Assembly (NCBI RefSeq): GCF_020379485.1
Contig: NC_063437.1
Span: 20,795,726 to 20,859,725, forward strand
Source of the DNA: Brassica napus
Taxonomy: Eukaryota; Streptophyta; Magnoliopsida; Brassicales; Brassicaceae
DNA length: 64,000 nucleotides
Direction: 5' to 3'
Both the position numbers and the translations under genes were made by a program. This document shows, piece after piece, positions 1 to 12,741 of this stretch. The first letter of the stretch is position 1, and the number at the start of each line of letters is the position of its first letter. The notes under the pieces were generated by a model, which was not told where the DNA came from, did no database searches, and worked only from the letters and a program-made list of their open reading frames with translations.

Positions 1-1090
1 TCATGATCATCGCATATCTCATGCATACCCTCTAAGTCCAAAGGATAGGGTATGTGAAGTATGTCGTCATGATATCACATGGAGGTACGGAGCTTATTCA
101 TGCAACAAATGTCAAGATTTTTCTGTTCACTCCTTATGTGCAACAAGAAAAGATGTATGGGATGGGATAGAACTCGAAGGAGTGCCTGAGAAAGACGTAG
201 ACACTCTGCCATTCAAAGTGATCCAAGAAGGGGTGATTAATCATTTCTCACATGAAGAACACAACTTATTACTTATTGATGGTGGTGAAGGCATACATTG
301 TGAAGCTTGCGCCCGTCCAGTTTCTTCTGAGAAGCATTACAAATGCATGGAATGTGACTTCTTACTTCACCAAAAATGTGCTAATCTTCCTCTTAGGAAA
401 CGACATGGGCTTTCAACACGTATGCTTACTCTTCACCCAGGTAAGGAGAACCGCGGTGAGTTACACAAGTGTGATGCTTGTGGTCGAGTGGTTAGTGGGT
501 TTAGGTACGAGGATGGTGAGAAAATAGTATTAGATGTGCATTGTGCATCTCTCTCTTGGTTTAAGAACCCTAAACTTCATCCACACGCATTATTTCTTAC
601 CACATTAGACCATGGTACTTGTGTGGCTTGCGACAAGACTAACACTTATGTGCTGAGTTGCGTTGATTGTGAGTATAAATTGGATTTCATATGCGCTACT
701 CTACCAGTAGTGACAAAGCACAGGTGTGATGACCATTCTTTAGCCCTGTCCCGTGGTGAGAAGGTGGTTGGTAAATATTGGTGTACGGTGTGTGAAGCTG
801 AAACCAATCCTGAAAAATGGTTCTACACATGTTGTGAGTGTGGGGTCGTGTGCCATGTTGATTGTGTGATTGGAGATTCGTTGAACATAAAGCCAGGATT
901 CTTAATCATGGAAGATGGGATGAAGATAGAAGCGGTTCTCAATGGTACCAATTCTAGGCCATTGTGCTCAACTTGTGGATCTCGTTGTCGGTTCCCTATG
1001 GTTTATAGCCTTTCTAGCAACAGTTTTGAGGGTCACCATTGCTCATTAAAATGTGTCATTAACTATTGGACGAGACTAGTATTTTCTTAG
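1..1090 (+). CDS. Cys/His-rich C1 (DC1) domain protein, 5' end outside window
   Basis: The frame is open from base 2 to the TAG at 1090 (362 codons) with no start at its left end, so the gene begins before the window. The first available in-frame candidate start (GTG near 182) is not used, because homologous DC1 sequence is readable upstream of it. Several DC1-type zinc-binding repeats are visible: paired CxxC motifs (CEVC, CEAC, CDAC, CVAC, CTVC) each preceded by a histidine-rich segment (HEEH, LHPH) and followed by CxxC-type pairs with HxxC. The protein ends with a CSTC motif and a CSLKC segment typical of plant DC1 proteins. The family is large, plant-specific and mostly uncharacterised; some members act in stress or hormone responses. 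Its position beside the PTI1-like kinase matches Arabidopsis At2g43220. The family assignment is firm; the function is unknown. Confidence 0.88.
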   Translation, partial: HDHRISHAYPLSPKDRVCEVCRHDITWRYGAYSCNKCQDFSVHSLCATRKDVWDGIELEGVPEKDVDTLPFKVIQEGVINHFSHEEHNLLLIDGGEGIHCEACARPVSSEKHYKCMECDFLLHQKCANLPLRKRHGLSTRMLTLHPGKENRGELHKCDACGRVVSGFRYEDGEKIVLDVHCASLSWFKNPKLHPHALFLTTLDHGTCVACDKTNTYVLSCVDCEYKLDFICATLPVVTKHRCDDHSLALSRGEKVVGKYWCTVCEAETNPEKWFYTCCECGVVCHVDCVIGDSLNIKPGFLIMEDGMKIEAVLNGTNSRPLCSTCGSRCRFPMVYSLSSNSFEGHHCSLKCVINYWTRLVFS

Positions 1091-1985
<895 letters not shown>

Positions 1986-4060
1986 ATGGATCGTGATTTT
2001 CATCGTCGTGGTGGTCAAGTGGTAAACATTTTTCATCATTACATATATCTACATTGTGTTTTCAAATTGTACGATCACGTAAATAGTTTTAACAATGCGC
2101 ATTGTATTCATCTTTTACGATTTACGAAGTTGTTAAAAAGTATCTTGGTGGGCAAGTCATGGCCTATTGTTGCATAATCAAACCTAGGTTGTCTCTTCAT
2201 CATTGATGATGATGTTAGAGACAAATGTTGTTGATTTGATGAAAGAGAACCGTTGGAGATTTTGGAAACTATAAGAGTTTTAAGCAAATTTTAATAATAT
2301 TTTTAATACAATTTGGAGATCATACAATCTATGTATATTAACTGTTAAAAAGTTGAGGTAAAAGCCAATGTTTCGTTAGACTTTGCCCTTCCTCTATTTT
2401 CCTTTAGCATTAATCTAGAGCAGCTCATTGAGTGGTGTTGTTGATGTAACTTGCAGGCAAAGGATCGTTCACCGAGCAGCCGCTTTGTTCGGTTAGATAA
2501 ACCGAGATCTGTAGACGATCTTGATATAGGCAAGAAAGGGAAGATGCGTAGGTGGTTGTGCTGTTCTTGTCATGTACAAGAATCTAACCACCCTAGAGTT
2601 GAACATAACCGATCCAGAACACCTCCTACTCGCCACTACGACTACGGTATCGATCTTTTCTTTACATTCTCTGAGAGATTTTAATCTGTATTTTAGGTTT
2701 GATTACTTTCTTGTTACACAAGCTAAGTACCTTTTGTTGATGTCATTGCTTGTGTAGGACGCAATGATAAGAAACCACCACCTCCTATGAAGCCTGCCGT
2801 GTTGAAGGAGCCTCCTCCTATTGATGTGCCTACAATGTCATTGGCTGAGCTCAAAGAAAAGACTGAGAACTTTGGATCTAAGGCTTTGATTGGGGAGGGA
2901 TCCTATGGAAGAGTGTACTACGCAAAGTTTAATGATGGCAAGGCCATGGCTGTGAAAAAGCTTGATAATGCATCTGAACCAGAGACAAACGTTGAGTTCT
3001 TGACTCAGGTCTCCAAGGTTTCAAGGTTGAATAATGACAACTTTGTTCAGCTTCTTGGTTATTGTGTTGAAGGCAATGTTCGTGTCCTTGCTTATGAGTT
3101 TGCAACAATGGGATCATTACACGACATCTTACACGGTATGAGATTTTTGTGATCAGACATCAATGTGTGGAGATTGATATGTTTGATGTTAAACAGGAAG
3201 AAAGGGAGTTCAAGGAGCACAACCTGGTCCAACACTTGAGTGGATGCAACGAGTCAGAGTTGCAGTTGATGCAGCTAAAGGATTAGAGTACTTACACGAG
3301 AAAGTTCAACCTGCTGTTATACACAGAGATATTCGTTCTAGCAATGTGCTTCTATTTGAAGACTTCAAAGCCAAGATTGCTGATTACAATCTGTCAAACC
3401 AAGCTCCTGATATGGCTGCTCGTCTCCATTCCACTAGAGTTTTGGGGACGTTTGGTTATCATGCACCAGAGTAAGATAAGCTCAGAACGTTCTTGATTCT
3501 TTAGAAAGTGTAAAAGATTGTGACTCTATATGCTTTGGTGGTTGGCAGATACGCAATGACAGGACAGCTGACACAGAAGAGTGATGTTTACAGTTTTGGA
3601 GTTGTGCTTTTGGAGCTCCTAACCGGGAGAAAACCGGTTGATCATACAATGCCTCGTGGTCAACAAAGTCTTGTCACTTGGGTTAGTAACTTAATATGAA
3701 TATGTTCTGTTACTTTCTTGAATTAACCAAGACTCTTCTTGGCTATGTTTTCTTTAGGCTACTCCAAGGTTGAGTGAAGACAAAGTGAAGCAATGTGTTG
3801 ATCCAAAACTCAAAGGGGAGTACCCTCCTAAAGCAGTTGCAAAGGTATAAAACCTAGAAACTTCATATTCATTTGAACATTACTTGAAGCTAATTAAGAT
3901 TTGTTTGTTTGATGGTAAACCACAGCTTGCAGCAGTTGCAGCTTTGTGTGTGCAATATGAATCAGAGTTTAGGCCAAACATGAGCATTGTAGTAAAAGCT
4001 CTTCAACCACTCTTGAGGTCTTCAGGAGCAGCTGCTCCTCCTCCTAACCCTCACACTTGA
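1986..4060 (+). CDS. PTI1-like receptor-like cytoplasmic protein kinase (At2g43230/MAZZA-like)
   Basis: Seven exons join in phase: 1986-2021, 2457-2646, 2758-3135, 3197-3470, 3549-3681, 3758-3844 and 3926-4060, giving 410 residues ending at TGA. All introns are GT-AG. The N-terminus (MDRDFHRRG, then MRRWLCCSC near residue 30) is basic with a Cys cluster, as in PTI1-like kinases anchored by S-acylation. Kinase motifs in order: [12 protein letters not shown] glycine loop, AVKK lysine, [11 protein letters not shown] catalytic loop, IADYNLS in the DFG position (DYN; I recall DFN as usual in this family), HAPEY, and [17 protein letters not shown]. An alternative start is ATG at 2544, which would begin right at the Cys cluster. 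Family members act downstream of membrane receptor kinases (CLAVATA-type and OXI1/AGC kinases) in the cytoplasm at the plasma membrane. The DC1 and transporter neighbours fit At2g43230 synteny. Confidence 0.93.
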
Positions 4061-5031
4061 TTATTCTTCTTTGTGGTTCTTGCATATTGGATTCATTCAT
4101 GGCTTCAAGGTTTCTTTTGTTTCTCATTTTTCTATTTACAAATGGTTATGTAAATGGAAGTTATTAAGGAAGAAATGGTGAGTAGAGGAACATGGATTTG
4201 TTGTGTTAAACGTTTTTGATGGATAATCACCTAAAAATTGTTTGTTGTTTTACTATTATAAGCCTCTCATTCATGGAATATAATCCGAATGTACACACTT
4301 ATAACAAATATTTTTTTTTGATTAATTACTTTAAACATAATGTGTCATGGTCAAGTTATTGAAGAGAAAAAGCTATGAGATAATGTATATAGTTATGTTA
4401 TCTGGTTCTGCTTCAACGGTTATGGTTAACCTCTTTTTGAATTATATCCTCATCCACATGTTCCACTATTAGTATTATCTTAAATATAGATGACAACATA
4501 TATTAACTAGCTATCTGAGTTAACTACATAGAGCTACATAAAAGACATTACTAAATCAACAAGCACTAAATCAATAAAAACCAAATGTAATCATATGTAA
4601 GTGTTATTTTTCATTCGTGGTATCTTACTTTTACAAACAATATATTCATTTACAACACCTTTTTGTAGTTCAATGTTTTCAAAGAGAATTAAAAAAAAAA
4701 ATGAGATGCACCAAAAATAAGAGAAAAGAAGAGGAAAAGAGCACTAACAAATTCAATGGTTGGTTCCATGTTAAAGTATGTAAAAAATTTAAACCTTTTC
4801 TACACCTGATAAATTTGTAGAGGAACAGATTAATTATAGTGAAGAAGCTAGTGGACTGAAAATGAAAATTTTATTGACACTGAATTTTTTTTTTGATATA
4901 TTCAAGCTCTTTTAATTGAACATGCGAAAAGCAGCCCTTTTTTTCTCTTTCGCTTCTGGTCTTCCACAACTCAAGACCGGCACTGGTTGGAGAGGAGGTG
5001 TTTTTTACTCTTTACGGTGAGAGAGTTTTGT
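4061..5031. other. Convergent intergenic region between kinase and transporter
   Basis: The kinase (+) and the nucleotide-sugar transporter (-) end facing each other. The 970 bp between them is AT-rich and must hold both 3' untranslated regions and poly-A sites. No further gene, RNA or transposon end was recognised. Short reading frames here look random. Confidence 0.6.
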
Positions 5032-6990
5032 TTATCTTGGAAGAAGCGGCTCTCTGTCATCTGATTCAACACGGTGAGTAGTCTGCATAAACAGACAAAG
5101 AAAGACAAAATATGTTCAGCTCAAGTCAGAAAATTACAAGAACTAGTCTTCACTTAAGATGGGAATGTGTGTGTATGTGTTGTTCACCTCTTCATTTGCT
5201 CCTGCTGCCATGTTGATGAATGAGTCTTTGGCCCTGGAGGAGATAACAAAGGAAGAAAAGAAGTTAAACAGTGCAGATATGCATACCTATGACTCAGAGA
5301 AAGAATAATGATCCATCATTGAACAACAACACACCTATGACCATCCTTTGCATTAACTATTTCTAGGTTCCCGTTTTGTTGCTCGTCTTTCACTTTTGCA
5401 AGGGGTGAAAAGAACTGCATGAAGTATGAGTCAAATTAAACATTAAGAGATGGATGAAATAAGTTAACTGATGCACCCGGGAGAGGTTTGTATGGGATTT
5501 TACCTGATGCATTGAAATGAAAACTATTGAAATCCCCAAAAGAAAATTCATTGTTAACACATGTCCAAAGAGTGCTGCAGATGCTATGCCAGTAAATATT
5601 GTGGCAACCGTTGATGAATATTTCTTCAATATTGTATCTGAGACCATACAAAGACAACTTAGATAAATATCCATCAAAACAATCTTACAGCAAGGCTTCT
5701 ACTCATGTATATATATATGAAATGAATTTTACATAAATTGGTGTTTTTTTTACCTGCATATTTGAAGAAAAAAGAGGATAGAATCCCTTGTGCTGCGTTG
5801 TTCAGTATCAGAAACATGGTAGCTCTAGAATGTCCTTGTAAGATGTCAAAACTGCCAGGACCTGTTGACAGTGGCAAACTGTTAGCAATGCGTCTAACAG
5901 GGTTTCAACATTTATCATATTTTTCTCTGCCGTGTTACTTATAAGACCCATACCTTTATATATAACAGTTGCTAGTATTCCAAGGAAGTTGAATATTGCA
6001 CCATAACCATAGAGGAATAAGTTCTGCACCACAAAGTTAATGTTTTACATTCAGAACACAACATATACATACACAAGCTGTGATGGTCATGACCTTTCCA
6101 GTGATGTCTCTCACAGTTAATGACACAATATAATATATAGTTTCACCACAAGCCTTCCAATGTTACTAGAATTCTCTGATGCTATATGGAAAAATAAGCT
6201 ATGTGGCAACGCTTAGCTAACCTGGAGATAAATGCTTGTGTCATACTGGCTTTTTAGAGCATACTCGTTGTAGACAGATGCAAAGGATGGGACAGTAACC
6301 TACAAGATGCAAAGATTGTGTGAATGGAGGAAATCACTTACATACTAAATTTTCAAGAAAAGCAAATATAAGTACAAAAAAAGTGTAGCTTACAAAGATA
6401 AAGGTACAGATGTATGCACCCATAGCAACTGGAACAGCCATAGTAGTAGCACCTTCAGGAAGAGAACGCAGCTGATTTACACTAATCCCGATCAGCAACA
6501 GAGCAAGTGCTTCCCACTACAACAGAAAGCCAAAACAAACTCAATTCCATGAGGTACGGAAAATCAAAAAGAAATGTAAGTAATAATGTCTGATACCATA
6601 AAAATCACACCAAAAATTATTGAACCTGACCTGTATGATGGAGAACCGTCGCTTCATAATCATTTTCAGTAGTACAGCAATTACCAGAACCTTTAGATTG
6701 CTGAGCATCTTCACAGTAGCAGGATTGAAATATAGCTGTCACATCAGAAAAGTAAATTGCTGTGTGAAAATTAAAATATAAGAAAGACAGAATCTAATAG
6801 TAGCCGAGAAGGTTTAGATAATACAACAGGCTCAAATATCTATCACAAGAAAGCAAACAAGAAGCAGCGCGTACCTGCATTGTGAACTTAAGATAGTTAT
6901 TAATGGCATACAACCCTGCTGGAACAGCGAGAAGCACATTGTTCCTAGCTGCCTGCAAAATAAGGGCTACTGTTATTGCAACTTGCACTG

Positions 6991-7022
<32 letters not shown>

Positions 7023-7890
7023 TATTAACACATAATATCAACATTTCAAACTATAATGTTTTGACAACCAGATGTATTATAACATACACAAAGCTCATGA
7101 AACACTGAGAGCCCAAGAAACTAACTTTAAATCTGAGACTATGCCAAACCACAATCCTAGCACAGGATCTTTTGCAGTAGATAGCAATCTGTTAATTAAC
7201 AACGAAGAGGTACCTGGACAAAGGTGGAAAAAGATAGTAGAGGCTTCTCTCCAACTTTTTGGTGCCTGGCCTACAATATTACCACAAACACTTAAGTAAC
7301 TGTTAAATTTTTTACACAGTTAAGAAAAGGTACACTTGATGTAAAAAGGATGTTTTAAAAAAAAAAAAAAAATTTAACATTCAATTCAAAAAAAAAAACC
7401 CGTTCTAGTGGAGAAGAAAGATCTAGCAGCAGCTAGTTCTAGATACAAGAAATGAATTTAAAATGAGCCAAAAAAATAGAAACGATATTTCAAAAGAGCT
7501 GAAGTCAATACAGAAACGTTACCTGAATCAGAAGCATGACAAACGCAAACATAACCTTTGCGATCTCCGTCAAGAAGTTGACGCTAATAGGACTGAAGTT
7601 GAACTTTCCATCCACTTTAGACATGTACACTAACACAGGCTGTAACCGCATAACCAAAAAAAAAAAAAAAAAACCTTTTTAATGAAATGAAGAATCACTA
7701 ATCAGAGATGTAACACTGAAAGATAACACATTACCTGTAGACCAACAAGCATGCAGTCACCGACCACCAAAAAGACATTGAGAGCTCGTTGCTTAGAGGA
7801 AACTCTAATCTTGCGGTTGTCATAAGCCCTCGCTATAGCTTTGATACTCCTTGAACGACACACGCTACACTCAGCCATCCCGTTCTTCAT
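5032..7890 (-). CDS. Golgi nucleotide-sugar transporter, CMP-sialic acid transporter-like (UTR6/At2g43240 type)
   Basis: Thirteen minus-strand exons join in phase: 7735-7890, 7523-7639, 7214-7270, 6875-6952, 6631-6735, 6394-6516, 6222-6299, 5954-6023, 5754-5861, 5504-5637, 5335-5414, 5188-5233 and 5032-5082, giving 400 residues. The start at 7890 ([11 protein letters not shown]) is chosen because the family begins there as I recall it; an ATG 36 bp further upstream exists in frame. The protein is mostly hydrophobic with about ten membrane segments, and carries family stretches such as [29 protein letters not shown] and [14 protein letters not shown]. It ends PLLPR, as in plant homologues. The family exchanges nucleotide sugars for nucleotide monophosphate across Golgi/ER membranes. 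Plants lack clear sialic acid use, so the true substrate is probably a UDP- or CMP-sugar; this cannot be fixed from sequence. The gene looks intact. Confidence 0.92.
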
Positions 7891-9959
7891 CAGCCTGACG
7901 CTGCACAATGAAAACAACATAAGCATTCAAAATGACAAGTCACGAGAGCCATCAGATCTCAGTAGCCGTGATAGATCTCAAAACCCATAAGATAAAAATG
8001 TAAACTTGGGAGCAGAATCAAGCATGGCCACATTGTAAAGGTCACATTTTTATCAGCTCCGGTGAAGAAAACAGAGACCAGATCGATCAAACTAACCTTA
8101 ATGGACCTGTAAGATCAGCTCAACCAGTGCATTCACAAGCCCAAAACCTTGTAGAATTGGATACTCTCTCTATCTCAATGAGATCTAATTTTACAGACAC
8201 TCAAGAATCTAAAGCTCTCTCTCTCTCTCTCTCCTCAAGCTCGAGCTTCTTGAGAAGATGCGAAGAATATACAGAGAGAGAGGGAGAAGGTGAATCCGTC
8301 GGTTGATTGATTGGAAGTGCGTTCTTATTCTCTCGCACGTTTTATTGCGTTTCTTTGGAGGAACCCAAAAAAAAAAACAGAACAGACATTGGCTGTTTCT
8401 TTCTACGGTGACGGTTGGTGATTGTGACGGACCAATAAGATTTGAGTAGGAGTGGTGGTGAAGGTTTAGTTAAGGTGACGTGTCACGCGGGTGATGGAGG
8501 GTTTGAATCGGTTATCGTAACTATTGTATCCAAGTTTTGGCTTTTTTGGTCAAATGTTTCTTTCGCTTGGACTTGTTAGAAATTTTTTAATATTTTATTA
8601 TTTAATAGTGGTTCGTCAATTAAGTTTTTTTTTTTTTAATTTAACGTAAACACGAACACTAATTGATTTTGTTGTTGTAGAAAATATCTAATTACAGGTC
8701 TTATTTAATTAAGAAGTAGAAGGTTAATTAACGCATTCATTTTATGAACTGAGAGCTTAATAATTGATCTTGTTGTTGTTGTAGGTAGGAGATACCTAAT
8801 GATAAAGTTATTATTTAATTAAGGACTTGAAGGTTAATGCATTCATTTTATGAACCGAGAGCTTCATAATTTGCTGCAATGGCTTGTATACATAAGTTTT
8901 GATTCAGAGATTATGCTCCAGTTCGTTGGCTGATGGCCAAGAAAACAAAATTAGGATCTAATCAAGCTTAGTTTTGGAGCAAGAAAAAAAAAATGAAAAA
9001 TCAAGCTTATAATAGTTCGGGAAAAACACATGTCTTGACCATTATTTAATAGTTTAATTAACATGAGAATGAAATTAAGTTTATTATTCTTTTCTGATGA
9101 AGGAGAAATTACCTAACAAATAAATGTATATGACGTGACATTTACGGTATCATCTATATATTTTCCCCTAAATTCAAGATGCACACAATTTGCATGCACA
9201 GCTTCCTTGTAGACACAATTCAAAGCAAAATACGCCACCAATGAATCCACACTCTTCACACTTTACAAATGATGCTTACAATTGTTAATTTAGTTCTTTT
9301 TCATAAAATTGTAAATGAAGATTCTCCAGAGCGTTACAATGTTAGTCACATTTCACACTTCATTAGATTTAAAATCCAAATTTGATTCGTAAAAATGCTG
9401 TGTATAATTTAATTTCATTGATTATCAGTTTAACACAAACTTTTAACTCTCAAAACCGACTAAATTCAGAAAACCATCACAACCGAACTTAACCAGACCG
9501 AATAATTGAATAAACCGTAATCGAATTTTTTTCCGAATAAGCAAAAGAAATAAAATTAATTAGCTTTGTGTAGCGAATGAGTTTAGAATCCGTCAGTCAA
9601 ATTCATTAAAGCCTTACAGAGCAGAGAAGAAGAAGAAGAACGCGAGTCGCGCGACAGAGACAAGAGCTTTTAAAACACAAACCAGGTACTTTCTCCGACA
9701 TCAGCTGCTCCTCGTGTCTGCTCTGATTCTCAATTTCGTCGTTTCGCTGTCTTAATCGATCCACCCGAGTGTTGTTTCGATTCGATCGTTAATTTCTGGA
9801 GAAAGCTTCTTTTTTTTCCCCCAATTCGATCTGAGTAGGGTTTTACGAAACCGCCTCCATGATCCAATAAACCACCGGTTCGATTGAATTCGAACAAATT
9901 CATCTCGTTTCCTTGGTGGGTTTGTGTAAAAGTCTCAATCTTTGTAGACGAATCCAACA
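7891..9959. other. Divergent intergenic region, two promoters
   Basis: The transporter (-) and the 616-residue gene (+) start on opposite sides of this 2.07 kb stretch, so it holds both promoters and leaders. A short CT run near 8217-8232 lies in the transporter 5' leader. A tandem duplication (8661-8872) is described separately. No other gene was found. Confidence 0.6.
8661..8872. repeat. Imperfect tandem duplication, unit about 101 bp
   Basis: The segment beginning aattgattttgttgttgtag at 8661 recurs from 8762 with the same order of motifs: tatttaattaag, then gaaggttaat, then gcattcattttatgaac, then gagagctt. The copies differ by small indels and substitutions, so the duplication is not recent. 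Confidence 0.8.
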
Positions 9960-11810
9960 ATGGTGGCATTTGATTTTATCAATACTCTGAGAACCTTATG
10001 GCCCTTCTCACTATTCAGCAATGACTTAAAGGAATCAAAGGAGCTTGTTCAGAGACTCTCACTCCCCTCTACCACAAAGAACTTCATCTTCGCCATCAGA
10101 GTCCCTGAACACGACTCAACCATCTACATCCTCTCCGCACAAAACCTCTCTCAAACCTCCGCCACCGACGCTGAGTCTCTCATCCGCGAGCTCCGCCCCG
10201 ACGCCGTCGTAGCTCAGGTGAACAAATCAGCTCTCGGAGAAGCTCAGGTCGAGGAGAGCGTGAGCGACTCCATCCCCACCTCAGCGTTTAGAGTCCTCAA
10301 GCAGTGTTTTGTTGATAAGGTTAACAAAGAGAAGTATGAAAGCGTTGCTGGGATCTTGGTTCTGAGGGAGATCTTCGGGACGAGCTTTAACGGACACGTG
10401 TTGGCTGCTAAGAGAGCTGCTTCCGAGGTTGGTTGTTCGTTCATGGTTCTTGAGTCTCCCTTTGTTAACATCGCTGCTATTGAAGGCTCCTATGAAGAGA
10501 CTGATACATTAGGGAAGGTGCAAGGTTTAGCCAATAGTATCATACCACAAAGCTCCCCTTCTGGTGTGTTGTCAGGTTCTAGAAGGTTTCTGATAACTAA
10601 CGATGTTCAGTCACAGATGCTGAAGCTCTTATCTTCTCATATCACTCAGCTAAGTAAAGAGCTTACCCCTCCATTAAGTTGTGTTGCCAATGGAGTTTCT
10701 AGTGAGGTTCCACCGTTTGCTGAATCTATTTACTCTCTACTTGTGGATCTCCGCGACATATTTAATGATCTGCCATCTATTAGGAAGGCTTTAGCCAGTG
10801 CGAGAAAGATGTTATCCGATGTAGACAGAGGCGAATCCATGGATACAGATGTTCTTTCCGAAGTTTACCTCTTCCAGATAGCCGTCGAAGGTCTGAGAAT
10901 CGCTCTGAACAATGCTGGTCGGTTACCGATCAAGAACCGAGCCGAAGCTCGGTTTGAAGATCTCTCTTCCGAGGAGAAGTCTTACGCGCTGATGGCGGAT
11001 CTTCTCCGCAGCCAGGCTAAGAGGTTTAAGAACATAGTAGCGGTAGTGGACGCGAGTAACCTCGCGGGTCTTAGGCAGCATTGGAGGACTTGTGTTCCTC
11101 AAGAGGTTAAAGATTTGTCTGAGCATATGGTACAGGACTTTGATAGCGACGACGAGAGTGGTAATGACTCAAAGCTGAAACGGTTGTTATCTGATAAACC
11201 GGTGGTGGCGGTTGGTGCAGGAGCTACTGCTATTTGGGGAGCTTCATCACTCTCCAAGGCTATATCTGCTTCTCCGTTATTCAAGATTATGACTTTCAAA
11301 GTCCCAGCTTCGTTGAACCTCTTCTTGACACATACCCACAAGGCAATGACCTATGCGTTTACTAAAGTGGCTTATCCTTCGAAAGTGATGGCTCCTGGCT
11401 TTGCTAGCTCCGGAGCCAAGTCAACTTCTTTGGCGAAAGCTTCTTTATCAGCTGAGAAGATCAGAGCGGTGACGCATAGTATTATAGCTTCAGCTGAGAA
11501 GACGAGCTTCTCTGCCATGAGAGCTGCGTTCTATGAGATAATGAGGAAAAGAAGAGCAAAACCTATCGGTGCCTTGCCATTGGCAACGTTTGGAGCCAGT
11601 CTTTCAACTTGTGCAGGACTGCTTCTCTATGGAGATGGGATAGAATGTGCAGCTGTGTCTCTTCCTTCAGCTCCTTCCATTGCGAAATTGGGTCGAGGGA
11701 TTCAAAACTTGCGTGAGGCGTCTCTGGAAGTGAGGAGCAGAGAAAGCAACAGGATACAGAATGCAATCGAGGCTCTTAGGCAAAAGCTGAAGAAGTTCAG
11801 ACTTCAATGA
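9960..11810 (+). CDS. Uncharacterised plant protein, 616 aa
   Basis: One uninterrupted frame of 617 codons from ATG (9960) to TGA, with dense, well-biased coding sequence, so it is a real gene. I do not recognise a named domain. Visible features: a soluble first half with an acidic stretch near residue 395 (DFDSDDESGNDS); small-residue-rich segments around 415-435 (VVAVGAGATAIWGASS) and near 545-560 (PIGALPLATFGASLSTCAGLLLYG) that could be membrane helices; and a basic C-terminal helix rich in Arg/Lys (about 585-616). A C-terminal half-copy lies at about 18.0-19.25 kb as a pseudogene. I believe an uncharacterised Arabidopsis homologue lies in the same chromosome-2 block, but this is from memory. 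Function is unknown; the hydrophobic segments suggest a membrane or organelle association (inference). Confidence 0.9.
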   Translation: MVAFDFINTLRTLWPFSLFSNDLKESKELVQRLSLPSTTKNFIFAIRVPEHDSTIYILSAQNLSQTSATDAESLIRELRPDAVVAQVNKSALGEAQVEESVSDSIPTSAFRVLKQCFVDKVNKEKYESVAGILVLREIFGTSFNGHVLAAKRAASEVGCSFMVLESPFVNIAAIEGSYEETDTLGKVQGLANSIIPQSSPSGVLSGSRRFLITNDVQSQMLKLLSSHITQLSKELTPPLSCVANGVSSEVPPFAESIYSLLVDLRDIFNDLPSIRKALASARKMLSDVDRGESMDTDVLSEVYLFQIAVEGLRIALNNAGRLPIKNRAEARFEDLSSEEKSYALMADLLRSQAKRFKNIVAVVDASNLAGLRQHWRTCVPQEVKDLSEHMVQDFDSDDESGNDSKLKRLLSDKPVVAVGAGATAIWGASSLSKAISASPLFKIMTFKVPASLNLFLTHTHKAMTYAFTKVAYPSKVMAPGFASSGAKSTSLAKASLSAEKIRAVTHSIIASAEKTSFSAMRAAFYEIMRKRRAKPIGALPLATFGASLSTCAGLLLYGDGIECAAVSLPSAPSIAKLGRGIQNLREASLEVRSRESNRIQNAIEALRQKLKKFRLQ

Positions 11811-11936
11811 AGAACCGAGTTTTGACTTTCATTAAAATATTTTCTTTTAGCTATTGTTATTATGTATATATTTACATGTTCTCTCTTTTGTAGATGCATG
11901 TTTCTTGTTGGACTACACTGGTTTGGTTTGAACATA

Positions 11937-12485
11937 TAGTAAAACAACTATAAATTAATAATATCTATAAATTAATAAATTTCATTGGTCTCAATTTAGA
12001 GTGGTTTAAAATTTGACACAAATCGATAAAATAATAAGATAATATTTTTTTAAAGAATTTTATGTAAATATATAATCCCATTAAAATTATAAATTAATAA
12101 TTTATATGTATACATATTTTATACAAGTAAAACATATTATTATATTATTTGTTTGATATTTACAATGAAATTATTTTTATATTTTTTCAACACTTCATAT
12201 ATTTCTGATGAGATTTAGTAATATTATATCTTAAACCACATTTAAATTTTATGTAATATATATTATATACATCAAATAATATAATAATAAAATTAATATA
12301 AATATCAAATTTCAAAAAAAAATACAATTAATGAGTATACACTAAAATCAAATATTTTTCTTATATTAGAATAAATATATCTTAAAATAAAAAAACTTAA
12401 ATAAAGAAACTTTTGTAAATTAATATCTCTATAAATTAATAAAATTTCAAAGTCCCAACATTATTAATTTATAGAGGTTTTACTG
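11937..12485. mobile_element. Emigrant-type MITE (pogo/Tc1-mariner class), 549 bp
   Basis: The element ends share an inverted repeat: the left end reads tagtaaaac...tataaattaata, and the right end is the complement of cagtaaaacctctataaatt. This matches the Emigrant MITE family of Brassicaceae as I recall it, including the roughly 550 bp length. TA is duplicated at 11935-11936 and 12486-12487. Removing the element with one TA joins aacata to tatataatctc; the paralogous copy at about 19371-19386 reads catatatataatctc, i.e. an empty site. It lies just downstream of the 616-residue gene and carries no coding sequence. Confidence 0.88.
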
Positions 12486-12741
12486 TATATATAATCTCTT
12501 GATGGTGACAAAAAATAAATGTTGATCTAATTAGGAGATATTGGACATTTTTGTATTTACAATGTACTCAAAATCTTGTGATCCTTTTTGCCGTATAGTT
12601 TTAGTTTGATTCGTTTAAAATAAATATTACTCAAATTTAAGCAAACTCATTTCAATCTGGTAATATTGTTTATTTGATTCTAGATCTTCTATTACAGATA
12701 TTAAAAACATATGATAAGATGATTTTATCTTGGACACATAC

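Noticed and set aside
9960..11810. Antisense and alternate-frame ORFs inside the 616-aa gene
   Set aside because: The plus-strand frame explains the whole region and the others carry no family features.
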